A stretch of DNA of 64,000 bases from Holophagaceae bacterium (GCA_013334395.1 JAAXXS010000001.1:1-64000); one strand, 5' to 3'. Positions 41,233-50,041 are shown, counted from the stretch's first letter. The notes: generated by a model not told the origin, from the sequence alone. A program made the numbers and translations.

Positions 41233-42543
41233 TCAGGCGGGCAGGTGCGGCCGGGTCAGGTTGCGGTGCCCCTCGGCCGTGACCAGCAGGTTGTCCTCGA
41301 TCCGGATGCCGCCGCAGGGGGTGAGCTCGTCGATGAGCTTCCAGTTGAAGCGGTCCCGGTATTCGTTGTCACGGAAGGGCCGCAGCAGCATGGGGATGAA
41401 GTAGAGCCCGGGCTCCACCGTGAACACCTGGCCCGCGTCGATGGTGCGGGTGGTGCGGAGGAAGGGATGCTGGGGCGGCGGGGGGGCGGGGGTGCCGTCG
41501 GGGGCGCCCTGGCGGCCCGCCACGTCGTGCACCTGGATGCCCAAGTGGTGGCCCAGCCCGTGGGGGAAGAAGGGGCGGCTGAGGCCATCGGCCACAGCCT
41601 CCTCGGGGCTGACCTTCAGGATGCCCTGTTCCTGCAGCAAGCCGGCGATGAGCAGGTGCCCCTGGTGGTGAAGGTCCCCGTAGGGCAGCTGGGGCTTCAC
41701 CATGGCGCAGAGGTCCAGCTCGATCTGGACCATGCCATCGATGAGGGCTGCGAACCGGGGGTCGCAGTGGGGCGCCGCCAGGGTCCGGGTGATGTCGGCG
41801 GCGTAGCCGCGCACCTGGGCGCCGGCGTCGATGAGCAGGACCGCGCCGTGCTTGAGCCCGCGCTTGCCCTCGTAGTGGAGGGTGGCGCCCTTCTCGTTGA
41901 GGGCCACGATGCTGCCGTAGGGCATCTCGTGATCCACGATGCCCGCGGCCTGCACGTAGGCGTGGTGGATCTCCAATTCGCTGGCCCCGGCCAGGAAGGC
42001 GGCCCGGGCGGCCCGGTGGCCCCGGGCGGCGATGACTGTGGCCTCATCGATGCACTCGACTTCGTAGGCGCTCTTGGTGGTGCGGTGCCAGTCGAGGTGG
42101 GCCGTCAGCAGGGCGGGGTTCAGCTCCAAGCCCGCGGCCTCGGCCCGGTCGGTCTCGTTGCCAATGTAGGCGGCCCGGGTCAGGGTGCCCAGGCGCTTCC
42201 AGACGTCCTCCACGGTGCCGACTTCCTCGAGGTCGAAGGCGGCGGCCCAGAAGGGATCGCCGAGGGGCGACTGCTCGTACCAGAAGTCCTCGGGGGCGTA
42301 GCGGATAAGGCGGGGGCGCTGGCCCGGGCGGATCACCACCACGTGGTGGGGCCCCGCCATGGGGCACCAGTGGGCGAAGTGGGGCGTGGGGTGGAAGGGG
42401 GCGTCCTGGTCGTCGGCGAAGTGGGTGTAGACCTTGCCGCTGGAGATCACCAGGGCGTCGTAGCCCGTCTCGGCGAGGGCCTCAGCGGTGGTGCGCTGGC
42501 GCTCGGCGAGGTGGCTTTGGAAGAGGGCGGAGAGATCGGTCAT
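41233..42543 (-). CDS. Xaa-Pro dipeptidase / aminopeptidase P family (M24B)
   Basis: The 436-residue pita-bread metallopeptidase has the two metal-binding Asp residues in LIDAGAQVRGYAADITRT, the His in GLGHHLGIQVHD, and the two Glu residues in TVEPGLYF and GIRIEDNLL. That full set of five ligands supports activity. The long-chain PepQ/aminopeptidase P N-terminal domain precedes it. ATG 42543 was chosen; the open frame continues into mqnA without a credible start. It probably splits X-Pro peptides produced by the S9 peptidase immediately downstream. Confidence 0.87.
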   Translation of the reverse strand: MTDLSALFQSHLAERQRTTAEALAETGYDALVISSGKVYTHFADDQDAPFHPTPHFAHWCPMAGPHHVVVIRPGQRPRLIRYAPEDFWYEQSPLGDPFWAAAFDLEEVGTVEDVWKRLGTLTRAAYIGNETDRAEAAGLELNPALLTAHLDWHRTTKSAYEVECIDEATVIAARGHRAARAAFLAGASELEIHHAYVQAAGIVDHEMPYGSIVALNEKGATLHYEGKRGLKHGAVLLIDAGAQVRGYAADITRTLAAPHCDPRFAALIDGMVQIELDLCAMVKPQLPYGDLHHQGHLLIAGLLQEQGILKVSPEEAVADGLSRPFFPHGLGHHLGIQVHDVAGRQGAPDGTPAPPPPQHPFLRTTRTIDAGQVFTVEPGLYFIPMLLRPFRDNEYRDRFNWKLIDELTPCGGIRIEDNLLVTAEGHRNLTRPHLPA

Positions 42544-42595
42544 GGGGTCATCCAGGTGAGGATCCAGGTTGTCAGAGGATCGGGGGTTCGGAAAG

Positions 42596-43405
42596 TCAGA
42601 GGAAGCGGAGCGGCTTCTCCTCGGGGGCGAACCCGTGGCGGACCGCCTTCTCGAAGAACAGGGCCAGGCTCTCCCGTTCGGCCTCGCCCAGGGTGTAGCT
42701 GATGTTCTCCGTGAGGTACTCGTGGAGCTCGATCTTGGTCCAGCCGATGGTCCGCCGGGCCTCTTCAACGATATCGGGCAGCTGGGCCAGGCCGATCTCC
42801 AGGCTCTTGTGGAAGAAGGGCCCCACGCCGCCGGGCACCTTCAGGACTGGGGCATCCTTCCGCACCAGCCAGAGGGCGAAGACGAAGGGGAGGCCGGTCC
42901 AGGCATGCCACTCCTCGGCGAGGTCCAGCACGAAGAGGCCCTGCCGGGGCGCGCGCATGGCTGCGTCACCGATCATCAGGGCCGCGTCGTGGCCTTCCAG
43001 CATCGCAGGCAGGTCCGGGCCCATGTCCGCCACCACCGGGCTCACGCCGTAGCGCTCGCGGAGCAGCAGCTGGGCCAGGACCACGCTGGTGCGGCTGGAG
43101 GTGTCGAGGGCCAGGCTGCGGATCTGCTCGGGCGGGACCTTCGACAGGATCACCACGCTGCGCACCCGCTTGGGCGAGGCGATGCAGAGCCCCGGTACGA
43201 TGAGCAGGTCCGGGATCCGCAGGTACTCGATGGAGCTGACGATGCCCGCGTCCACCTCGCCCGCCCGCAGGCGGTCGGCGCAGACCGAGGGGTAGTGGAA
43301 CTTCAGGTGGAAGTGCTCCCAGCCCAGCCCGTGCTTGAACCCCTGGTTCAGGGGGGCGGCGTTGAGGTAGTCGATGATGGAGAGGCGGAAGGGAGACTCT
43401 GGCAT
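42596..43405 (-). CDS. mqnA: Chorismate dehydratase of the futalosine menaquinone pathway
   Basis: The 269-residue product is the MqnA type of the periplasmic-binding fold: it starts with FRLSIIDYLNAAPLNQGF and carries VDAGIVSSIEY and SLALDTSSRTSVVLAQLLL. MqnA converts chorismate to 3-enolpyruvyl-benzoate, the first step of futalosine-dependent menaquinone synthesis. No other mqn gene is in the window. Its presence says the cell makes menaquinone by this route, fitting respiratory anaerobes and Acidobacteriota. Confidence 0.85.
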   Translation of the reverse strand: MPESPFRLSIIDYLNAAPLNQGFKHGLGWEHFHLKFHYPSVCADRLRAGEVDAGIVSSIEYLRIPDLLIVPGLCIASPKRVRSVVILSKVPPEQIRSLALDTSSRTSVVLAQLLLRERYGVSPVVADMGPDLPAMLEGHDAALMIGDAAMRAPRQGLFVLDLAEEWHAWTGLPFVFALWLVRKDAPVLKVPGGVGPFFHKSLEIGLAQLPDIVEEARRTIGWTKIELHEYLTENISYTLGEAERESLALFFEKAVRHGFAPEEKPLRFL

Positions 43406-43491
43406 GGCTTGAGTCTAGGAGCCCCGCCGGCTCGCGTGAAACCCTTCTGCGATTCCCTTGCAGGTCGCGGTGGCCCTGGCATGATGACTCC

Positions 43492-43956
43492 ATGCTCCTC
43501 TGGCACTACGAGCTGACCACTCCCATGGGACCGATGCGCGCCGCCTTCGACGGCCGTGGCAGGCTCCAGCAGCTGGTGCTGGAGGGCCATGATCCCCGCA
43601 AGACCAGCCCGCTGCCCCCCCGGGAGCAGCGGGAGGCGAAGCGCTTTCTGGACCGTCAGATCGAGGCCTATCTCGCGGGTACCCTGCGCACCTTCACCGT
43701 GCCCCTGGACCCCCAGGGGACGGCCATCGAGCTGCGGGTCTGGGACACCATCCTTACCATCCCCTTCGGGCAGAACCGGCAGCCGGCAGACCTGGCCGCC
43801 TGGCTGGGCATTGATGAGGACGTGGTCGTCATGGCCTGCGTCGCCAACCCCATCGTCCTGCTGATCCCCGCCCACCGGGTGATCCTGCCGGGCGATGGTC
43901 CCCTCCCGAAAGCACTGCGTCACCTTGAGACTGGGACGGGATGGCAGAAGCCCTGA
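43492..43956 (+). CDS. Alkyltransferase-like protein with Ala in place of the active-site Cys
   Basis: The 154-residue product has the layout of O6-alkylguanine-DNA alkyltransferases: an N-terminal domain, then a helix-turn-helix region and ANPIVLLIPAHRV. The essential Cys of the PCHR motif is Ala127 here (codon GCC). Alkyltransferase-like (ATL) proteins lack this Cys (usually Trp or Ala) and bind O6-alkylguanine lesions to recruit excision repair. The protein is shortened after the motif and the HTH helix is altered (WLGIDEDVVV), so it may have lost lesion binding. The gene overlaps the next one, a full alkyltransferase, by 16 bases. Confidence 0.7.
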   Translation: MLLWHYELTTPMGPMRAAFDGRGRLQQLVLEGHDPRKTSPLPPREQREAKRFLDRQIEAYLAGTLRTFTVPLDPQGTAIELRVWDTILTIPFGQNRQPADLAAWLGIDEDVVVMACVANPIVLLIPAHRVILPGDGPLPKALRHLETGTGWQKP

Positions 43957-44504
43957 TAACAAAAAACCGCGATTCTGCCATGCTGGAGCCCATGCCAGAG
44001 ACCTTTCATATGCTCAGCACACCCTTCGGGGAGCTGGGCGCAGCCTTCGACGGCGATGGGCGTCTGGCGCAGCTGGTCCGGGTCTACAAGATGCCTCCGG
44101 CACCGCCCGAAGGGCCGCTGCCGCGGAGCCTGCCCTACCTGAGGCGGCAGCTGGAGGCCTATTTCTCGGGCAACCTCCGCGACTTCAACATTCCCATGAT
44201 CGTGGAAGGCACTGACTTTCAGCGACGGGTCTGGAAGGAGCTGCAGAAGATCCCCTATGGCCAGGCCGTCACCTACCTGGAGCTGGCGCGGCGCCTGGGC
44301 GACGAAAAGTGCATCCGGGCCGCGGCTCGCGCCAACGCGGCGAACCCCATCGCCATCCTGATCCCCTGCCACCGCGTCATCGGCTCGGATGGGTCCCTGG
44401 TGGGCTACGCCGGCGGGCTGGACATGAAGGAGTTCCTGCTGCGCCTGGAGGGCGTCCTGCCCAAGGCGCCGCCCCAGCCAAGGCTGCCGCTGAGCTGGGA
44501 CTGA
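43941..44504 (+). CDS. ogt: Methylated-DNA-[protein]-cysteine S-methyltransferase
   Basis: The 187-residue suicide repair protein transfers O6-alkyl groups from guanine to Cys143 in IPCHRVIG. It contains the HTH segment VTYLELARRLGDEKCIRAAARAN, the Arg finger and the YAGGLDMKEFLL lid, giving the usual length for Ogt. It overlaps the upstream Cys-less paralogue by 16 bases. ATG 43941 is used; ATG 43980 or 43992 would remove 13 or 17 poorly conserved residues and may be the true start. Confidence 0.9.
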   Translation: MAEALITKNRDSAMLEPMPETFHMLSTPFGELGAAFDGDGRLAQLVRVYKMPPAPPEGPLPRSLPYLRRQLEAYFSGNLRDFNIPMIVEGTDFQRRVWKELQKIPYGQAVTYLELARRLGDEKCIRAAARANAANPIAILIPCHRVIGSDGSLVGYAGGLDMKEFLLRLEGVLPKAPPQPRLPLSWD

Positions 44505-44864
44505 TCAGCCGGGGAGGACCCGCAGGGGGCCGCGCTCCAGCTCGAGCCGGGTCTCGCCGGTGGCGCCGAAGGCCGCTTTCAGGTGGGCCACGCCCCGCTC
44601 CATGTCCACGGCCCCGCAGCTGAAGAAGTCCACGGCCGCGAAGCCGTGCTCAGGCCAGGTGTGGATGGCGAGGTGGCTCTCGGCGATGATGACGGCGCCG
44701 CTGACCCCGTGGGGGCTGAAGTGATGGAAGCTGTGGGTCACGATGGTGGCGCCGGAGGCCGTGGCGGCTTCGAGCATGGCCCGGGTCACCCCTTCCAGAT
44801 CAGCCAGGGCGGGGGCCTCGCAGCCCGTGAACTCGGCGAGCAGGTGGCGGCCCAGGGCGCTCAT
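44505..44864 (-). CDS. speD: S-adenosylmethionine decarboxylase proenzyme
   Basis: The 119-residue proenzyme of the small prokaryotic type contains the self-cleavage site in IIAESHLAIHTWPE, where the Ser becomes the pyruvoyl cofactor, and the catalytic His and Cys in HTWPE and FFSCGAVD. It makes decarboxylated SAM for spermidine. No spermidine synthase is next to it. ATG 44864 overlaps the stop of the RNA methyltransferase gene (ATGA). Confidence 0.92.
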   Translation of the reverse strand: MSALGRHLLAEFTGCEAPALADLEGVTRAMLEAATASGATIVTHSFHHFSPHGVSGAVIIAESHLAIHTWPEHGFAAVDFFSCGAVDMERGVAHLKAAFGATGETRLELERGPLRVLPG

Positions 44865-46126
44865 GGGATTCGGGTCAGCAGGGCCACGCACTCCACATGG
44901 CTGGTGAGGGGGAAGAGGTCCAGCACCGCCAGCTGCTCCAGGCGCCAGGCGCTGGAGAGCCGCTTCACGTCCCGGCAGAAGGCGGCGCCGTCGCAGCCCA
45001 CCAGCACCAGGGTGCCCACGCCCGCGGTGGCCAGCCGGTCACAGAGGGCGGGCTCCAGGCCTGCCCGGGGTGGGTCCAGCAGGATCACATCCTCGGGCTG
45101 GCCGAGGCCTTCGGGCACCCACTCCGCCACGTCGGCCACCAGGCACTCGGCGGGCAGGCCCGCGGCCTCCAGGTTGCGCCGGGCCCAGGCCACGGCCGCG
45201 GTGCCGGACTCCACGAGCACCCGGTGCTGGAAGCGGTCGCCCAGCAGCACGGAGAAGAGACCCACGCCGCCATAGAGGTCGAACAGGGTGCTGCCCTGGA
45301 CCTTCCAGTCCCGCAGCAGGCTCCCGAAGGCCTCGGCGGCCCAGGGCGGACTCACCTGGAAGAAGGCGCCGGGCTCGTGGCACAGCACGGCCTCGCCCAG
45401 CCGATGGCGGATGGGCTGGGTGGCGCGGTGCCAGCCATCGGGTTCCAGAGTCCAGGTCCGGCTCCGCTCATCGGTGGCCCACACCTGGTCTGCGGGACTG
45501 CCCGTGGACAGCTCCCAGCGTCCAGGACGGGTCGTGAGCGCCTGGCCGCGGATGCCCTCCAGCAGCCGGGGGATGGCGTTCGACAGGGGGTCCGCCGCGG
45601 CGGGGCAGGTGGTGATCGGCACCAGCGCGTGGCTGTGCCGCCGGAAGTAGCCGAGGGAGGCGCCGTCCCAGTGCAGCTGGATCCGGTGGCGGCGGGCCTC
45701 GTCCGGGGCGGGGTGCCAGGTCCAGGGCTGGTCCTCGCCCAGCTGGCGCCGCAGCAGGTCCGCGACCATCTGGCGCTTGAGCTCGGGACCATGCCGGCCG
45801 GCCTCCCAGAGCTCACAGCCCCCGCAGAGGTCGGCCACGGCACAGGCAGCCTCTGTCCTCCGCGGGTCCCGGGTGACCCAGCGGGTGACCCGGCCTTCAC
45901 CGTGGCGGGCCTTCCAGATGACATTGGCCTCGATGACCTCGCCGGGGAAGAGGGCGAGGGGCGCCTCCAGCAGGAGCAGGCGGCCATCCTCGGCCCGACC
46001 CACGCCCTTGCCACCCCAGGCGAGTCGCTCGATGGAGCCTCGCCAACCTTCAGTGTGTGCAGGGGAATTCCGATATGCTGGCGGAACCCCTCTCTTTTTG
46101 GAGCCTGTTTCCGCCTTGCGATTCAC
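44861..46126 (-). CDS. RNA m5U methyltransferase, TrmA/RlmD family
   Basis: The protein has an N-terminal TRAM-like domain (IERLAWGGKGVGRAEDGR), a cysteine cluster in CAVADLCGGC that with a further Cys (TTCPAA) may hold an Fe-S cluster as in RlmD, the SAM fold (LFDLYGGVGLFSVLL, LLDPPRAGL) and the catalytic-Cys region GCDGAAFCRDVKRL. It methylates a uridine in rRNA or tRNA; the site cannot be told from sequence. The start is uncertain: no ATG precedes the TRAM domain, and GTG 46126 is my choice, which makes it overlap the divergent HD-GYP start by about 11 bases. A GTG inside GKGVG would delete conserved residues. Confidence 0.8.
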   Translation of the reverse strand: MNRKAETGSKKRGVPPAYRNSPAHTEGWRGSIERLAWGGKGVGRAEDGRLLLLEAPLALFPGEVIEANVIWKARHGEGRVTRWVTRDPRRTEAACAVADLCGGCELWEAGRHGPELKRQMVADLLRRQLGEDQPWTWHPAPDEARRHRIQLHWDGASLGYFRRHSHALVPITTCPAAADPLSNAIPRLLEGIRGQALTTRPGRWELSTGSPADQVWATDERSRTWTLEPDGWHRATQPIRHRLGEAVLCHEPGAFFQVSPPWAAEAFGSLLRDWKVQGSTLFDLYGGVGLFSVLLGDRFQHRVLVESGTAAVAWARRNLEAAGLPAECLVADVAEWVPEGLGQPEDVILLDPPRAGLEPALCDRLATAGVGTLVLVGCDGAAFCRDVKRLSSAWRLEQLAVLDLFPLTSHVECVALLTRIP

Positions 46127-47828
46127 GGTAGCCGTACCCCCAAAGCACCGTAACACCCTCCTGGACTGCGTTGCAGGGGAGATGCGCGGGGCCCTGGTCT
46201 TCCAGGAGGGCGCCCCGGCGGACGTGGTGATCGGCATGGTCGGGGAGGGCGCCTTCGTCTCCTGCCACGTCTGGCCCGGCCCGGAGGCGGCGGTGGCCCT
46301 GCTGAAGGCCGGCTGGGAGCGGGCCAAGGACCGGCGGTCCATGGAACGGCTCCATGAGGTGGGCCGGGCGCTCGCCTCCGAGCAGAACCTGGACCGGCTG
46401 CTGGACCTGATCCTCACCAAAGCCCGGGAGCTGGTGAAGGCCGAGGCCGGCTCCATCTACCTGCTGTCCGGGGAGGCGGATCGGCGAGAGCTGCTCTTCG
46501 CGCACACCCAGAATGCCCGGGTGAGCCTCCCCTTTCACCGCATCGTGATGCCCGTGTCCCGCCAGACCCTGGCCGGGTTTGTGGCCCTCAGCGCGGAGAC
46601 CCTCAACATCCCGGACGTCTACCGCATTCCGGAGGAGGCCCCCTACCGCTTCAATGACGCCTTCGACCGGCAGGCGGGCTACCGCACGGCGTCCATGCTG
46701 GTGGTGCCCATGCAGGACACCGAGGGCCAGGTGCTGGGCGTGCTGCAGCTGCTGAATCGGCTGGACGAGGACTCCGGGGACGGGGGCCGCTTCACGGCGG
46801 AGGATCAGGCCCTGGCCCAGAGCCTCGCGGGGCAGGCGGCGGTCTCCGTGAAGAACGCCCAGCTGCGCCTGGAGATCGAGCTCCTGTTCGAAGGCTTCGT
46901 CGCGGCGTCGGTGCAGGCCATCGAGTCCCGGGATCCGGTGACCAGTGGCCACTCCGGGCGGGTGGCGGACCTGACCGTGGGCCTGGCCGAGGCCGTGAAC
47001 GCCACGCCCAATGGCACCTACGGCGAGCTGCGCTTCACGGACCGCCAGCTGCGGGAGCTCCGCTACGCCAGCCTGCTCCACGACTTCGGCAAGGTGGGCG
47101 TCCGGGAGCAGGTGCTGATCAAGGCGAAGAAGCTGGAGCCCAGCCAGCTGGAGGTCATCCTCCAGCGCCTCCGCCAGCGGGAGATGGAAGAGAGCCTCGA
47201 GCTGCTGGCCCTGGCCTGGAAGGGGGGCCAGGCCTTCGATCCCGCCCGCTGGGAGCGGACGCTGCGGGACCGTCAGGCCGAGAGCGAGCGCCTCATGCGC
47301 CTCGTCAGCCAGAGCAATGAGCCCACGGTCCTGGCCCAGGAAGTGGTCGAGGGACTGGGGCTGCTCGAAGACCTCTCCTTCACGCACTGGAGCGGCGAGC
47401 GCCGGGGCCTGGTCGAGCCCGCTGACCTCGCCAGCCTGAGGATCCGCCGCGGGAGCCTCTCGGAGGCCGAGCGCCTCGAGATCGAGAGCCATGTGACCCA
47501 CACCTTCCGCTTCCTGGAGCGCATCCCGTGGACGCGGGACCTGGCCGGTGTGCCCGCGATCGCCTATGCCCACCACGAGCGGCTCAGCGGCCACGGCTAT
47601 CCCCGGCAGCTCGGAGCTGCGGAGATCCCCATCCAGAGCCGGGCCATGGCCATCGCCGACATCTTCGACGCCCTCACGGCCCGGGACCGGCCCTACAAGA
47701 GCGCCGTGCCCCTGGAGCGCAGCCTCGCCATCCTTGACGAGGAGGCCCAGAGCGGGGCCATCGACCGCCCCCTGCTGGACCTCTTCATCGAGGCGCGGGT
47801 GTTCGAGCGCACGACGGCCCAGAGCTGA
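46116..47828 (+). CDS. GAF and HD-GYP-like phosphodiesterase-family protein
   Basis: From TTG 46116 the product is 570 residues. A degenerate N-terminal region (1-65) is followed by a GAF domain (about 90-245, ending SLAGQAAVSVKNAQ), then an HD domain with SGHSGRVADLTVGLA and YASLLHDFGKVGV. The second half, HHERLSGHGYP, is the HHExxDGxGYP motif with Ser for Asp. Between HD and HHE there is an insertion of about 110 residues not usual in HD-GYP proteins (KKLEPSQLEVILQR to the helix preceding WTRDLAGVP). Family members hydrolyse cyclic di-GMP; the altered motif leaves activity in doubt. The TTG start has a GGAG ten bases upstream and is my best choice. Confidence 0.78.
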   Translation: MRFTVAVPPKHRNTLLDCVAGEMRGALVFQEGAPADVVIGMVGEGAFVSCHVWPGPEAAVALLKAGWERAKDRRSMERLHEVGRALASEQNLDRLLDLILTKARELVKAEAGSIYLLSGEADRRELLFAHTQNARVSLPFHRIVMPVSRQTLAGFVALSAETLNIPDVYRIPEEAPYRFNDAFDRQAGYRTASMLVVPMQDTEGQVLGVLQLLNRLDEDSGDGGRFTAEDQALAQSLAGQAAVSVKNAQLRLEIELLFEGFVAASVQAIESRDPVTSGHSGRVADLTVGLAEAVNATPNGTYGELRFTDRQLRELRYASLLHDFGKVGVREQVLIKAKKLEPSQLEVILQRLRQREMEESLELLALAWKGGQAFDPARWERTLRDRQAESERLMRLVSQSNEPTVLAQEVVEGLGLLEDLSFTHWSGERRGLVEPADLASLRIRRGSLSEAERLEIESHVTHTFRFLERIPWTRDLAGVPAIAYAHHERLSGHGYPRQLGAAEIPIQSRAMAIADIFDALTARDRPYKSAVPLERSLAILDEEAQSGAIDRPLLDLFIEARVFERTTAQS

Positions 47829-47877
47829 GGCTGGAGGCGGAGCGCTTAAGCCGGTAAGCTAAACGATTGGAGTCGTC

Positions 47878-48348
47878 ATGTCCGAACGCGAACCGCGCAC
47901 CATCGATCTGCAGGGGATCATGGATCTGCTGCCCCACCGCTACCCGCTGCTGTTGGTGGACCGGATCCTGGATTTCGAGCCCAAGGCGTGGATCCGCGGG
48001 CTGAAGAATGTCAGCTACAACGAGGAGATCTTCCAGGGGCACTTCCCCAGTCGGCCCGTGTTTCCGGGCGTCTACATCGTGGAGGCCATGGCCCAGACCG
48101 GCGGCTGCCTCCTGCTGCGGGAGTTCGAGGACCGGGCCAACAAGGTCATCTACTTCATGGGCATCGACAAGGTCAAGTTCCGCAAGCCGGTGCAGCCCGG
48201 GGACCAGATGGTCATGGAAGTGAAGGTGCTGCAGTTCAAGGGCCGCATCTGCAAGATGCGCGGAGAGGCCTTCGTGGGTGGCCAGAAGGTCGCCGAGGCC
48301 GAGTTCATGTCCATGCTGATGGACCTGGCGGAGGGAGAGTCGAAATGA
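47878..48348 (+). CDS. fabZ: (3R)-hydroxyacyl-ACP dehydratase
   Basis: The 156-residue hot-dog enzyme contains LLPHRYPLLLVDRI near residue 18, the catalytic His in GHFPSRPVFPG and the catalytic Glu in YIVEAMAQTGG. It dehydrates hydroxyacyl-ACP in fatty-acid elongation. Its stop overlaps the lpxA ATG by four bases, the common fabZ-lpxA arrangement that balances membrane lipid and lipid A precursor synthesis. Confidence 0.95.
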   Translation: MSEREPRTIDLQGIMDLLPHRYPLLLVDRILDFEPKAWIRGLKNVSYNEEIFQGHFPSRPVFPGVYIVEAMAQTGGCLLLREFEDRANKVIYFMGIDKVKFRKPVQPGDQMVMEVKVLQFKGRICKMRGEAFVGGQKVAEAEFMSMLMDLAEGESK

Positions 48349-49130
48349 GCGCACAAGTCCACCCGAGCAGTGTGATCAGTCCCGAAGCGAGCCTTGGTGA
48401 AGGCGTGGTGGTGGGGCCCTTCTGCGTCATCGAGGGCAACGCCGTCATCGGCGCCCGCACCCTGCTCCGCAGCCACATCGTCATCGGCCCCCACACGGAG
48501 CTGGGCGAAGACAACGACATCTACCCCCACGCCACCCTCGGCATGGGTCCCCAGGACCTCAAGTTCAAGGGGGCGCCCACCCGCCTGCAGATTGGCAACC
48601 GCAACGTCCTCCGCGAGGGCTGCACCCTGCACCGGGGCACCGAAGGCGGCGGCGGGCTCACCACCCTGGCCGACGACAACTTCCTGATGACCGGCTCCCA
48701 CATCGCCCATGACTGCCACGTGGGCAGCAAGAACATCTTCGCCAACTCCGCCACCCTCGCGGGGCACGTGGAGGTGGGCGACGGCTGCAACATCGGCGCC
48801 TTCTCGGCCGTCCACCAGTTCTGCCGGGTGGGCCACCACGCCTTCATGGGCGGGTTCACCGTGGCCACCCAGGACGTGCTGCCCTTCATGAAGACCGCGG
48901 GCGCCAGGGACACCAAGAGCTATGGCGTGAACACCATCGGCCTCCAGCGCAAGGGCTTCCCGGCCGAGACGGTCGAGGGGCTAAAGCGGGCCTACCGGCT
49001 GCTCTTCCACGCGGGACTGTTGCGCGACGAAGCGCTGGCCCAGGCCGAAAAGGAAGTGGGGCATATCGCCGAGGTCGCCTACCTCCTGCAGTTCATCCGC
49101 GAAGCCAAGCGGGGCGTGCATCGTGGCTGA
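48345..49130 (+). CDS. lpxA: UDP-N-acetylglucosamine acyltransferase
   Basis: The 261-residue left-handed beta-helix enzyme is built of hexapeptide repeats with the LpxA signature: MGPQDLKFKG, the catalytic His in GSHIAHDCHVG, and VGHHAFMGG. The C-terminal helical part (ETVEGLKRAYRLLFHAGL) is the usual LpxA tail. It adds the first hydroxyacyl chain to UDP-GlcNAc in lipid A assembly, so the cell has LPS. It overlaps fabZ and then era by 8 bases. Confidence 0.95.
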   Translation: MSAQVHPSSVISPEASLGEGVVVGPFCVIEGNAVIGARTLLRSHIVIGPHTELGEDNDIYPHATLGMGPQDLKFKGAPTRLQIGNRNVLREGCTLHRGTEGGGGLTTLADDNFLMTGSHIAHDCHVGSKNIFANSATLAGHVEVGDGCNIGAFSAVHQFCRVGHHAFMGGFTVATQDVLPFMKTAGARDTKSYGVNTIGLQRKGFPAETVEGLKRAYRLLFHAGLLRDEALAQAEKEVGHIAEVAYLLQFIREAKRGVHRG

Positions 49131-50034
49131 CCGCCACCACGCCACCCTCGCCATCATCGGTCTTCCCAACGCCGGCAAGTCCACCCTGCTGAACGCCCTG
49201 CTGGGCCAGAAGCTGGCGGCCACCAGTCAGATCCCCCAGACCACCCGGACCCGGGTGCTGGGCGTCATCGACCGGGGCGACACGCAGCTGGCCTTCCTGG
49301 ACACGCCGGGCATCCACCTGCCCAAGCACGCCCTCAACGAGCGCATGATGGCCCACGTGGAGCAGGCCCTCGAGGAGGCCGACATCGTCCTCTGGGTGGT
49401 GGATGCCGACGCCTACCTGGGCACTGGCGAGCACGCGCTCGCCAAGCGCCTGCGCCGGCTGGAGCGACCCACCTACCTGCTGCTGAACAAGGTTGACCTG
49501 CTCTCCAAGGGCCGGCTCCTAGAGAAGATCGCCACCTACAAGGACCTGCTCCCCTTCAAGGAGATCGTGCCCATCGGCGCCAAGACCGGCCTGAACCTGG
49601 AGCCCCTTTGGGCGCTGCTGGAGCGGGACGCCACCCAGCCCGGCTGGCCCTACGCGGAGGAGGTCTTCACGGACCAGACCGAGCGGTCCCTGGCGGCGGA
49701 GTTCATCCGCGAGAAGGTGCTGCGCAAGACCCGCGAGGAAGTGCCCCACGGAGTGGCAGTGCTCATCGAGCAGTGGCTGGAACCCGGCGAGGCCGACTAC
49801 CCGGAGGACATGGGTCCCGACGGCGTGTTCATCGCCGCGCGGATCGTGGTGGACCGCGACGGCCACCGGAAGATCCTGCTGGGCAGTGGCGGCGCCATGA
49901 TCAAGGACATCCGCCAGAGCGCCCAGCGCGAGCTGAAGAAGCTGCTTCAGCGGCCTGTGCGGCTGGAGCTCTTCGTGAAGGCCGATGAGGGCTGGCGCGA
50001 CCGGCCGGACCGCCTGGACCGCCTGCAGCTCTGA
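49123..50034 (+). CDS. era: GTPase Era
   Basis: The 303-residue GTPase has GLPNAGKST (G1), the switch Thr in IPQTTRTRV, DTPG (G3), NKVD (G4) and GAKTG (G5), then a KH-domain region with SGGAMIKDIRQSAQRELKKLL. It binds 16S rRNA in 30S maturation. The start is GTG 49123, within the lpxA end. It has no usual neighbour such as rnc here. Confidence 0.95.
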   Translation: MADRHHATLAIIGLPNAGKSTLLNALLGQKLAATSQIPQTTRTRVLGVIDRGDTQLAFLDTPGIHLPKHALNERMMAHVEQALEEADIVLWVVDADAYLGTGEHALAKRLRRLERPTYLLLNKVDLLSKGRLLEKIATYKDLLPFKEIVPIGAKTGLNLEPLWALLERDATQPGWPYAEEVFTDQTERSLAAEFIREKVLRKTREEVPHGVAVLIEQWLEPGEADYPEDMGPDGVFIAARIVVDRDGHRKILLGSGGAMIKDIRQSAQRELKKLLQRPVRLELFVKADEGWRDRPDRLDRLQL

Positions 50035-50041
50035 GCGTGCT

